From the NCBI GenBank assembly GCA_012514355.1, contig JAAZAL010000128.1, forward strand, positions 1 to 6,405: a DNA stretch of 6,405 bases, in the 5' to 3' direction. Positions within the stretch are counted from its first letter, which is position 1, and the number at the start of each line of letters is the position of its first letter. A program made the translations under genes and the position numbers. Source of the DNA: Candidatus Dojkabacteria bacterium. Its GTDB lineage: Bacteria > Patescibacteriota > Dojkabacteria > SC72. Below the pieces are notes generated by a model, which had not been told where the DNA came from, did no database searches, and worked only from the letters and a program-made list of their open reading frames with translations. Of this stretch, positions 1 to 5,218 are shown in pieces.

Positions 1-498
1 TCCTCCTGTAGCCAAAATATATCTTTTAGCTTGAAACTCACCTTTGTATGTTACTACTGACCTTATACTGTTTCCTTCCATATTGAAACTAAGTACAGAT
101 GTATTTTGGAGTATGTCGTCTATGATTTCCTCTTGTAATCCATATATTATATCTACAGCGCTGTCACTTTTTGGAAATACTCTGTTTCCTCTTTCGATCT
201 TCAGTTTCACTTTCAACGTTTTTTCAAAGTAATCGAGAGTATCTTGTACAGAAAAGCGAGAAAAGGCACCGTAGAGGAATTTGCCATTCCTTTGATATCT
301 AGATATCAAATCCCTTAGGTCGTGATTAAGAGTAGTAACATTGCACCTACCTTTTCCTGTTATAGCTATCTTTTTCCCTGGTCTGGGATTCCGTTCAATG
401 ACGAGGATATTCTGTCCAAGCCTTTTACACTCTACTGCCGCAATTAACCCTGCAGCTCCACCTCCGATTATGATTGTATCGTATATTCTTTTGTCCAC
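1..498 (-). CDS. NAD(P)/FAD-dependent oxidoreductase, HI0933/YhiN (BaiN-like) family, N-terminal part
   Basis: The first 166 residues are present and the gene runs off the left edge. Seen in the translation: a dinucleotide-binding GxGxxG (IIIGGGAAG, residues 9-17) preceded by a beta strand, an acidic strand end (LVIERN, E35) that would bind the FAD ribose, the family block GKKIAITGKGRCN (41-53), and ILATGG at the cut end. That combination is typical of the HI0933/YhiN flavoprotein family, whose members are about 400 residues; the substrate is generally unknown. I chose GTG at 498 because it is in frame just before the Rossmann strand and lies 5 nt after a TATAAT box, which suggests a leaderless message; there is no ATG nearby and no Shine-Dalgarno sequence. 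It is divergent from ndk across a GC-rich 270 bp gap. The family call is firm; the specific reaction is not determined. Confidence 0.88.
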   Translation of the reverse strand, partial: MDKRIYDTIIIGGGAAGLIAAVECKRLGQNILVIERNPRPGKKIAITGKGRCNVTTLNHDLRDLISRYQRNGKFLYGAFSRFSVQDTLDYFEKTLKVKLKIERGNRVFPKSDSAVDIIYGLQEEIIDDILQNTSVLSFNMEGNSIRSVVTYKGEFQAKRYILATGG

Positions 499-503
499 AC
501 ACC

Positions 504-533
504 ATTATACCCCACATCCCATGCGTCTGTCCC
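504..533 (-). promoter_or_regulatory. Promoter of the FAD oxidoreductase gene (leaderless type)
   Basis: On the minus strand a perfect -10 TATAAT occupies 509-504. A partial -35 GGGACA (533-528, 4 of 6 matches to TTGACA) lies 18 bp upstream. Only 5 nt (GGTGT) separate the -10 box from the GTG start at 498, so transcription would begin at or next to the start codon. Confidence 0.6.
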
Positions 534-537
534 ATGC
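518..537. repeat. Short direct repeat CCCATGC
   Basis: CCCATGC occurs at 518-524 and again at 531-537, 13 bp apart start to start, just upstream of the minus-strand promoter and overlapping its -35 region. It could be a paired operator-like site or a chance repeat in a GC-rich spacer; no regulator is known for it. Confidence 0.3.
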
Positions 538-550
538 ACGATGTTTTGGG

Positions 551-705
551 TTTGACCCCACTCTGACCCCCAGAAACCCCGTTGTACAATGCAAAGGCGG
601 CTGTTTTCGCGTCGTTTTCGCGTACGCAATACGTACGAAACGCACGTCGTAGAATTCGAAAAGGTTGACCAGACGGAAAATGGATGGGGTCGGTGCAGGG
701 TCAGA
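551..705. mobile_element. MITE/REP-like palindromic non-coding element (~155 bp)
   Basis: The ends are inverted repeats: 551-570 (TTTGACCCC-ACTC-TGACCCC) against 686-705 (GGGGTC...GGGTCAGA). Fifteen of 20 positions are Watson-Crick pairs and two more are G-T wobbles. Between them lies a second hairpin built on two copies of CGTACG (621-626 and 632-637). The arms are rich in G/C runs, unlike the surrounding AT-rich genes. I see no convincing protein: the reading frames crossing it also cross the promoters and the flanking genes. GGGGTCAGA-type palindromes resemble those associated with Y1 (REP-associated) transposases, which is an inference from motif likeness. No target-site duplication is evident and no transposase lies in the window. 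It sits between the divergent promoters of the oxidoreductase and ndk. Confidence 0.5.
611..642. repeat. Inner imperfect hairpin, CGTACG-caata-CGTACG core
   Basis: CGTACG at 621-626 pairs with CGTACG at 632-637 across the 5-nt loop CAATA. The stem continues outward, after a two-base bulge (619-620), with TTT (616-618) against AAA (638-640) and CG (613-614) against CG (641-642). It is not followed by a T-run on either strand, so it is not a normal intrinsic terminator. It lies near the middle of the palindromic element. Confidence 0.55.
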
Positions 706-732
706 CCTCTGGGTCCCCCTTGTTTGAATTTG

Positions 733-741
733 TGGTAGAAT
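733..741 (+). promoter_or_regulatory. Extended -10 promoter of ndk
   Basis: TAGAAT at 736-741 is preceded by TGG (733-735), giving an extended -10 element. No convincing -35 is seen in the G/C-rich sequence upstream. Predicted transcription start is near 748, leaving a leader of about 20 nt that carries a GAGAG Shine-Dalgarno-like site at 755-759. Confidence 0.5.
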
Positions 742-768
742 GGTTCAATAATTTGAGAGTGCTTGAAT

Positions 769-1365
769 ATGTTAGAAAAGAACAAAGAGAAGACCTTATT
801 GATATTTAAACCAGATATATTGCAAAGGCAGATTGTAGGCGAAATTATCAGCCGTTTTGAACGAAAGGGGTTTAAGATTGTTGGAATGAAGATGTCAGTT
901 CCAAGTAGAGAGTTAATCGGTAAACACTACGTAGATGATCCGAAATATCTTATTGAGACAGGTGATAAAGCGAAAAAGGGAGCGGAAGCCAGAGGAGAAG
1001 ATACTACCAATTGGAATTCGCTAGAAAGAGGTAAATGGATTAGAGAATCTAATATAAACTACCTTACCTGTGGTCCAGTAATTGCGGTTGTTTTACAAGG
1101 CTTTGGAGTAATAGCAGGAGTGAGGAAAATGTTAGGAAGTACTAGTCCCGCAGATGGTGATGTAGGAACAATTAGAGCTGACTTTTCACTGGATTCATTT
1201 GCATTAGCAGATGAACAGGGTAGGGTAACTAGAAGTATGGTACATGCTTCGGATAGTGTAGAGAATGCGGAAAGAGAAATTGGGCTATGGTTTAATGCAA
1301 CAGAAATATCAGAGTATGAAACTGCAGCAGAGAAAATCTTTTATGATGTAAGTTGGTCTGAGTAA
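769..1365 (+). CDS. ndk: Nucleoside diphosphate kinase, long form with two insertions
   Basis: Transfers the gamma-phosphate between nucleoside tri- and diphosphates through a phosphohistidine in the cytosol. Recognisable blocks, numbered from ATG 769: TLLIFKPD (9-16, K14), HY (53-54), the GPVIAVV strand (102-108), RKMLGSTSP (119-127), TIRADF (134-139), and the active-site HASDS with H159, followed by a well-kept AEREI-LWF helix. The protein has 198 residues against about 130-155 in ordinary Ndk. The excess is an insert of about 29 residues between Y54 and Y98 and one of about 10 between D138 and H159. The Asn usually found three residues before the catalytic His is Ser (S156). A TTG at 763 would add two residues, but GAGAG at 755-759 fits ATG 769 (9 nt spacing) better. 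It ends 2 nt before the stop of the convergent glycosylase gene. Confidence 0.96.
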   Translation: MLEKNKEKTLLIFKPDILQRQIVGEIISRFERKGFKIVGMKMSVPSRELIGKHYVDDPKYLIETGDKAKKGAEARGEDTTNWNSLERGKWIRESNINYLTCGPVIAVVLQGFGVIAGVRKMLGSTSPADGDVGTIRADFSLDSFALADEQGRVTRSMVHASDSVENAEREIGLWFNATEISEYETAAEKIFYDVSWSE

Positions 1366-1367
1366 GT

Positions 1368-2021
1368 TTAAAGCTTAAGAATCTCGTCAATTAAGGTTTG
1401 TTTTTGAATTGATTCATTATCATTACTCTCAATCTTCTCAGCATCAATCGCTTTCATCTCTCCATCAAGGAATTTTTTCAATTTAAGAAAATCTTTCATT
1501 AAAGTATCCTTTAAAGTTGGGTTGTATAGAGCAACAGCAGGGTGATACATTGCAAATATAGGGATGCCACTACTATGAGTGAAAGCTTGACCATGTACAA
1601 GGGATATTTGTTGCTCGGGAAGAAATCTCTCTAATGCGTGTCTTCCTAAAGGAATAATTACTTTGGGTTTAAGGAAAACAAGTTCTGCATTTAACCAAAC
1701 TCTACAAGCATTTTTCTCTTCGGGTAACGGTTCTCTGTTATCTGGGGGTCTGTATTTAACGACATTTGTTACATATACATCTTCTCGTGTGTATCCGATA
1801 TTTGTAAGTAACTCGTCTAGTAGTTTTCCAGCAGCCCCTACGAACGGCTTTCCCTGTTTATCTTCATTTAATCCTGGAGCTTCGCCAATGAATACGATTC
1901 CAGATTTAGGAGGGTTGTTTTCATATACTGGTTGAGTAGCACTCTTTTTTAACTTACATCTGTTATTTACAGCAAAATATTGATGTATATCTCTTAAACT
2001 TTTAAAATCCTCTATCTTCAT
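1368..2021 (-). CDS. udg: Uracil-DNA glycosylase, family 4-like, with incomplete Fe-S ligand set
   Basis: Removes uracil from DNA as the first step of base excision repair. Numbered from ATG at 2021 (217 residues): motif 1 GEAPGLNED (46-54) with GKPFVGAAGKLLDELL following, YVTNVVKYRPPDNR (83-96), the LG-H-A strand and helix (125-129), and motif 2 MYHPA (158-162) with H160. This order and spacing are those of family 4 enzymes. Family 4 normally binds a [4Fe-4S] cluster with four cysteines. Here the corresponding positions read N19, C22, Y90 and C106, so two ligands are missing. The C-terminal tail (about 188-217) is polar and unassigned. ATG 2021 lies 8 nt after a TATAAT box and is preferred over an in-frame TTG at 2030, which would overlap that box. 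The gene is convergent with ndk and divergent from trpS. Confidence 0.92.
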   Translation of the reverse strand: MKIEDFKSLRDIHQYFAVNNRCKLKKSATQPVYENNPPKSGIVFIGEAPGLNEDKQGKPFVGAAGKLLDELLTNIGYTREDVYVTNVVKYRPPDNREPLPEEKNACRVWLNAELVFLKPKVIIPLGRHALERFLPEQQISLVHGQAFTHSSGIPIFAMYHPAVALYNPTLKDTLMKDFLKLKKFLDGEMKAIDAEKIESNDNESIQKQTLIDEILKL

Positions 2022-2029
2022 ATTCCCCA

Positions 2030-2035
2030 ATTATA
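2030..2035 (-). promoter_or_regulatory. -10 box of the uracil-DNA glycosylase gene (leaderless type)
   Basis: A perfect TATAAT reads from 2035 to 2030 on the minus strand, 8 nt before ATG 2021. The usual +1 position falls at or within a base or two of the start codon. A GGGGA run lies only 3 nt before the ATG, too close for a Shine-Dalgarno role. No clear -35 is seen; its expected position overlaps the trpS -10 box on the other strand. Confidence 0.55.
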
Positions 2036-2057
2036 TCTTATCCCCTACTAGATAGTG

Positions 2058-2063
2058 TATAAT
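2058..2063 (+). promoter_or_regulatory. -10 box of trpS (leaderless type)
   Basis: A perfect TATAAT is followed after 5 nt (TAGGT) by the trpS ATG, so the message would start at or beside the start codon. A TG pair directly precedes the box, one base off the extended -10 position. The -35 region is weak. This box and the opposite-facing one at 2030-2035 lie within the 47 bp that separate the two start codons. Confidence 0.6.
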
Positions 2064-2068
2064 TAGGT

Positions 2069-3079
2069 ATGAAAAAGTTAGAGTACAAAGTTGATGTGTT
2101 TACAGGTATAAGGCCATCTGGTGGTCTTCATATTGCTAATGTGATTGGTTCTGTAAATACAATTGTAACTTTGCAAAAGAAAGAAGAGATTGGAAGGCCT
2201 ATGGTTTTTGTAGCAGATTTACATGCTCTTACTGATGCTGAGCCAAAAGACACTCAAAAGAATGTAATAGAGGTTGTTAAAGATTACATTGCATTGGGTT
2301 TAGATCCAAAAAGTTGTGATATTTTTATTCAGTCAGAGTTAATTGAAGAAATTTCTGGGTTAAATCTATATCTTTCTAGATTAATAACTGTATCTGAGCT
2401 ATTAAGAGTACCAACACTTAAAGAGAAGATTAAGAAAAACATGGAAGTATCAAATGCCTCTGTTTTGCTTGCTATGTATCCCATTATGATGGCATCAGAT
2501 ATATTGCTTCAGAAATCTAAATTTGTTCCAGTAGGGCAAGATCAACAGGCACATATTGAAATAGCGAGGTATTTAGCCCGAAAATTTAACAAGGCATACG
2601 GTGAAACTATTCCAGTTCCTAATATTCTTACACTCGGGGAGCCAGAAAGAATTAAATCATTAAGTGGAGACGGAAAGATGAGTAAGACTAATCCTAGTGG
2701 TGCTATTCTCCTTGATGACCCAATTGAAATTTCTCTATCGAAGATTAAGAAAGCTCAGACTGCTTTTGCTGGTGAAATGACTGATTCATTGGATTCATTG
2801 CTTAAAATTGGTAAGTTTGTAGCTAATGAAGATGAAAAAGAAAAGATAGAAGAGATAGTGAAAAGGCATATGAATGGAGGAAATGTAATGGGAGAGTTTA
2901 AGCAAGTTTTATCAGTTGCTATGCAAAGGTATTTAAAAGACTTCCAAGAGAAAAAATCTAAACTTTCTGATTCAGAGATTTTTAAGATTGTTCAAGATGG
3001 TGGAAAGATTGCAAAAGAGAATGCAAAAGAAACTATTAAAGAAGTTAGAAAATCGATGCAATTTGAATATATTTCCTAA
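2069..3079 (+). CDS. trpS: Tryptophanyl-tRNA synthetase
   Basis: Charges tRNA-Trp with tryptophan in the cytosol; a class I aminoacyl-tRNA synthetase of 336 residues, the usual size of bacterial TrpRS. Seen: N-terminal FTGIRPSGGLHIAN (11-24), where HIAN stands for the HIGH signature; MYPIMMASDILL followed by VPVGQDQQAHIEIAR, the Trp/ATP pocket and dimer-interface block of bacterial TrpRS; and the second ATP motif GDGKMSKT (K203-T207) followed by a short D-rich stretch. The third HIGH residue is Ala instead of Gly and KMSKS is KMSKT. Both are mild deviations and the gene looks intact. The C-terminal anticodon-binding helical part is lysine-rich. ATG 2069 is the only start that fits the N-terminus and lies 5 nt after a TATAAT box. 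The stop TAA (3077-3079) directly touches the stop of the convergent orphan gene. Confidence 0.97.
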   Translation: MKKLEYKVDVFTGIRPSGGLHIANVIGSVNTIVTLQKKEEIGRPMVFVADLHALTDAEPKDTQKNVIEVVKDYIALGLDPKSCDIFIQSELIEEISGLNLYLSRLITVSELLRVPTLKEKIKKNMEVSNASVLLAMYPIMMASDILLQKSKFVPVGQDQQAHIEIARYLARKFNKAYGETIPVPNILTLGEPERIKSLSGDGKMSKTNPSGAILLDDPIEISLSKIKKAQTAFAGEMTDSLDSLLKIGKFVANEDEKEKIEEIVKRHMNGGNVMGEFKQVLSVAMQRYLKDFQEKKSKLSDSEIFKIVQDGGKIAKENAKETIKEVRKSMQFEYIS

Positions 3080-3373
3080 TTATTCTTTATCTAAATCTTG
3101 CGAATCATCATCTTCACAATTTCCACCCATACAATCTTGTACTTTTGCAATTAAATCCTCTTGGTCTATTCCTAATCTTTTGGAGTTAACTTTTAAACAG
3201 TAATCTATATCTTCTTGAGTCATATTTGGATTTTGAATTAATCTTGCTATACCATTTATAGTACCATCAACACGTTTTTCAGAATTTACATTAATAGGAT
3301 AACCAGTAGAGCATCCACCATGTAGTACTTCTCCACAGAAACTATCTTTAGGAAAAAATTTTTCGATTCCCAT
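3080..3373 (-). CDS. Hypothetical cysteine-containing protein, 97 residues
   Basis: I do not recognise this family. The protein has no signal peptide or membrane segment. It has five cysteines (C13, C21, C59, C81, C86) in two spaced pairs, CGEVLHGGC (13-21) and CMGGNC (81-86), a GYPINV stretch (24-29), a middle that looks helical (36-80), and a very acidic tail (87-97, EDDDSQDLDKE). The cysteine pairs could bind a metal or form disulfides; this is inference. A strong promoter 30 nt upstream (TTGAAA, 17 bp, TGATATAAT) supports a real gene. The leader is A-rich with no Shine-Dalgarno, and an in-frame TAA upstream rules out a longer start. Its stop codon abuts that of trpS with no gap, so the two genes converge and any readthrough would yield antisense RNA. 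Confidence 0.72.
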   Translation of the reverse strand: MGIEKFFPKDSFCGEVLHGGCSTGYPINVNSEKRVDGTINGIARLIQNPNMTQEDIDYCLKVNSKRLGIDQEDLIAKVQDCMGGNCEDDDSQDLDKE

Positions 3374-3403
3374 GTTTTTGTATTTGTTAAGTTAGAAAGC
3401 ACC

Positions 3404-3432
3404 ATTATATCAACAAACCCCTGTATTTTCAA
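3404..3432 (-). promoter_or_regulatory. Near-consensus promoter of the 97-residue orphan gene
   Basis: On the minus strand: -35 TTGAAA (3432-3427), 17 bp spacer, -10 TATAAT (3409-3404) preceded by TGA, an extended -10. This is the best promoter match in the window. Expected start near 3397 gives a leader of about 24 nt before ATG 3373. Confidence 0.75.
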
Positions 3433-3438
3433 CACCTT

Positions 3439-3465
3439 TTGATATTTCAATATTTCTGATATATT
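3439..3465 (+). promoter_or_regulatory. Promoter of the HAD hydrolase gene (leaderless type)
   Basis: A -35-like TTGATA (3439-3444) and a -10 TATATT (3460-3465) with TGA immediately before it (extended -10) are separated by 15 bp. The -10 box ends 6 nt before ATG 3472, so the message would begin at the start codon. It diverges from the promoter at 3404-3432; the two -35 boxes are only 6 bp apart. Confidence 0.58.
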
Positions 3466-3471
3466 AGATTT

Positions 3472-4167
3472 ATGAATAACAGATATTCAATTGAAGATGT
3501 AAAAAAATTGGTAAGTGATTCTAGTGCACTTCTTTTTGATTTTGATGGGACATTAGTTAACTTGGATAAACTTAATGTAGATTCTTTTGCTTTGGTATTT
3601 AAAGAGATGTTTTCTATTGACTTCACTAGAGAAGATTTTATGAAATATATCTCAGGGAGAGGATCAAAGAATGGAATAGTGGAGTATTTACAAACAAAAG
3701 GAATAAAAGAGTTCTCTGGAGTTGAAATTAACAACCAGTTCTATACTCATAAAAAGAGATTAATTGAAGAAAGAATAGACGATGAGATATATCTCTTACC
3801 AGGTATCAAAGATTTCTTAAATAGTACTAATATAAAGGAAAAGAGGAAGATAATTGTTACCTCTTCTAGAAAAGAACATGTTAAAAAAATGCTTACTCAT
3901 TTTAATCTGTTTGAAAACTTTGAAACGGTAATTGATAGATATGATGTAGTAAGAGGTAAACCTGATCCAGAGTGTTTCTTAAAAGGTTTAGAATATTTAG
4001 GATTACCATCTTCTCAATGTCTAGTATTTGAAGATTCTTTCTATGGCTTACAAGCATCTAAGGTAGCAGACATTTTTACAATTGGAATTTTAAACGATGG
4101 CTGGAATGAGGATTTTGTATATCAATTATCAGATTTTGTAATAGAAAACTACTCTGTTTTGATTTAG
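3472..4167 (+). CDS. HAD-superfamily hydrolase, beta-phosphoglucomutase/phosphatase-like
   Basis: A cytosolic Mg-dependent phosphatase or phosphomutase of the haloacid dehalogenase superfamily, 231 residues, a normal length for the subfamily IA group. All four motifs are visible: motif I DFDGT (D23 nucleophile, D25 acid/base), motif II IIVTSSR (127-133), motif III RGKPDP with K163, and motif IV VFEDSFYG with E187 and D188. The helical stretch between motifs I and II (about 30-108) is the C1 cap expected for this subfamily. GKPDPECF and the ED-S-GLQA pattern resemble beta-phosphoglucomutase and phosphoglycolate phosphatase relatives, but the substrate cannot be read from sequence. Translation starts at ATG 3472, 6 nt after an extended -10 box, with no Shine-Dalgarno. 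The neighbours give no pathway context. Confidence 0.93.
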   Translation: MNNRYSIEDVKKLVSDSSALLFDFDGTLVNLDKLNVDSFALVFKEMFSIDFTREDFMKYISGRGSKNGIVEYLQTKGIKEFSGVEINNQFYTHKKRLIEERIDDEIYLLPGIKDFLNSTNIKEKRKIIVTSSRKEHVKKMLTHFNLFENFETVIDRYDVVRGKPDPECFLKGLEYLGLPSSQCLVFEDSFYGLQASKVADIFTIGILNDGWNEDFVYQLSDFVIENYSVLI

Positions 4168-4268
4168 ATAATTTACCATAAGGAAACCTTGTATTTCTAA
4201 TTAAAACATATTTATTTTTATATCCATTTATGCTACTCTAAACTAATACATATTTTGACCAGAACTAT

Positions 4269-4646
4269 ATGGTATTTTTAAAACTGCTCAAAAACAACGA
4301 TATTGTAATTAAAACTTTTCTTTCTCTGTTTGTTTTTTGCACTCTTTTTTCTTTAGATGTGAATGCTGAAACTTTAGAGATTTCTACTTTACAGGATTGG
4401 AATTCTGGTGTTACTAATGGAGTAAAATCTGTTGTATCTGATTTTGGAGTTGGGAAATTGCTAAGTATACTAATATCAGTACTTGCAATAGCTCAAGGGG
4501 GCCAAGCATTAGATGTTACACATATTCCATTCTTTTTAGCTCTTGGATTAATGGTAGTTTCAGTGTTTGTAGGGATTGTAACCGGTTGGTACCCAGCAGA
4601 GAGAGCCAAAAAGATTTCTGCATTAAATGCTTTAAGGTATGAGTAG
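4269..4646 (+). CDS. Small membrane protein with FtsX/MacB-permease-like C-terminus
   Basis: 125 residues. The N-terminus looks like a Sec signal peptide: lysines at 5, 8 and 15, a hydrophobic core 16-29, and a VNA|E cleavage-like site at 31-34. A short polar stretch (34-58) is followed by two hydrophobic segments (about 61-78 and 86-105). The end, GWYPAERAKK...ALNALRYE (106-125), closely matches the last residues of MacB/LolC/FtsX-type ABC-transporter permeases (consensus like G-YPA-RA---P-EALRYE). A full permease has about 400 residues, with a large extracytoplasmic domain and four membrane segments, and no ATPase gene is adjacent. This may be an internally deleted or truncated permease remnant, or a standing small protein that kept the last helices. 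No frameshift or in-frame stop is visible within it. The promoter is unclear (TATTTT at 4251-4256 is possible), and no Shine-Dalgarno is seen. Confidence 0.6.
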   Translation: MVFLKLLKNNDIVIKTFLSLFVFCTLFSLDVNAETLEISTLQDWNSGVTNGVKSVVSDFGVGKLLSILISVLAIAQGGQALDVTHIPFFLALGLMVVSVFVGIVTGWYPAERAKKISALNALRYE

Positions 4647-4688
4647 GATAATTTTCTATCTTTCCCTTAAATAGAAGATTAAATATAC

Positions 4689-4697
4689 TGATATAAT
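4689..4697 (+). promoter_or_regulatory. Extended -10 promoter of the 151-residue gene
   Basis: TGA plus a perfect TATAAT (4692-4697) lies 29 nt before ATG 4727. No good -35 is visible, as is common with an extended -10. The predicted leader of about 23 nt is almost pure A/T and lacks a Shine-Dalgarno sequence. It implies transcription independent of the upstream membrane-protein gene. Confidence 0.55.
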
Positions 4698-4726
4698 AAA
4701 TTAAATAATATTAGTAAGTAATAAAT

Positions 4727-5182
4727 ATGTTTTCAGAAAGTAATGATCAAACAGATATATCTGATTTAATGTCTTCAACAGAAATCATAATTGGTGGTGA
4801 GAAATATAATTTTTCTTATGAAGAGTATTCTGGCATATCCTCAGTGGCCTCTTTAGATAGGGCATTTGTATATCAACAAGAAAACCAAGTAGACAAATTA
4901 TTTCAATTAACTCCCAACACTTCAAAATTTGAAGCTAATTATGATTTAAATAGATTAAACATGCAGGACCCCAATTTAATCCAATCTTTAATAGTCAGGG
5001 GAAGTGAGATTGTTAATAGATGTGAAGAATTAGATACCTCAAAAGTTCCTGCTAAAGTATTACAAGAAGTTATTGAAATAGAGGGTAAGACATTTACAAT
5101 TACATACCTACCTGAGAACTCTATGTATAGAGAAACGTATGAAAAAAGGATTAGAAACAGGATAAAAAGAGTAGGAGAGTAA
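4727..5182 (+). CDS. Hypothetical protein, 151 residues
   Basis: I recognise no domain. There is no signal peptide or membrane segment, so it is probably cytosolic. The N-terminus (1-19) is acidic and polar, the middle is Asn/Gln-rich (50-85), and the last 17 residues are strongly basic (RETYEKRIRNRIKRVGE), which could contact nucleic acid. Two short stretches resemble each other: residues 20-31 (IIIGGEKYNFSY) and 116-127 (IEIEGKTFTITY), each reading like a beta-hairpin with a G turn; the Gly and final Tyr align. This may be a degenerate repeat. An extended -10 promoter precedes it and codon use resembles the neighbours, which supports a real gene. The start at ATG 4727 has no Shine-Dalgarno. 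The next gene lies on the opposite strand. Confidence 0.65.
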   Translation: MFSESNDQTDISDLMSSTEIIIGGEKYNFSYEEYSGISSVASLDRAFVYQQENQVDKLFQLTPNTSKFEANYDLNRLNMQDPNLIQSLIVRGSEIVNRCEELDTSKVPAKVLQEVIEIEGKTFTITYLPENSMYRETYEKRIRNRIKRVGE

Positions 5183-5218
5183 TTTTAAATAATATTTTAA
5201 CTGACTTCATATCTGTGT

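Noticed and set aside
704..715. GACC-TCTG-GGTC mini-palindrome upstream of ndk
   Set aside because: Four base pairs only, in a region already rich in GGTC/GACC; probably part of, or adjacent to, the larger palindromic element, and not a separate operator I can support.
763..768. TTG start for ndk two codons upstream of ATG 769
   Set aside because: The GAGAG site at 755-759 would be 3 nt from TTG but 9 nt from ATG, and the family N-terminus needs no extra residues.
468..785. 105-residue frame on the minus strand and a 103-residue frame on the plus strand (341-652) across the 499-768 spacer
   Set aside because: They run through the promoters, the palindromic element and parts of the oxidoreductase or ndk coding sequence, contain no recognisable domain, and have no start-site signal. 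They reflect the GC-rich spacer having few stop codons.
4180..4190. Small hairpin AAGG-AAA-CCTT after the HAD gene, considered as a terminator
   Set aside because: Only four base pairs with a 3-nt loop and no T-run follow; too weak to call.
4168..4268. Intergenic stretch before the small membrane-protein gene, checked for RNA gene or riboswitch
   Set aside because: AT-rich with no stable fold, no tRNA-like cloverleaf and no clear promoter beyond a weak TATTTT at 4251-4256.
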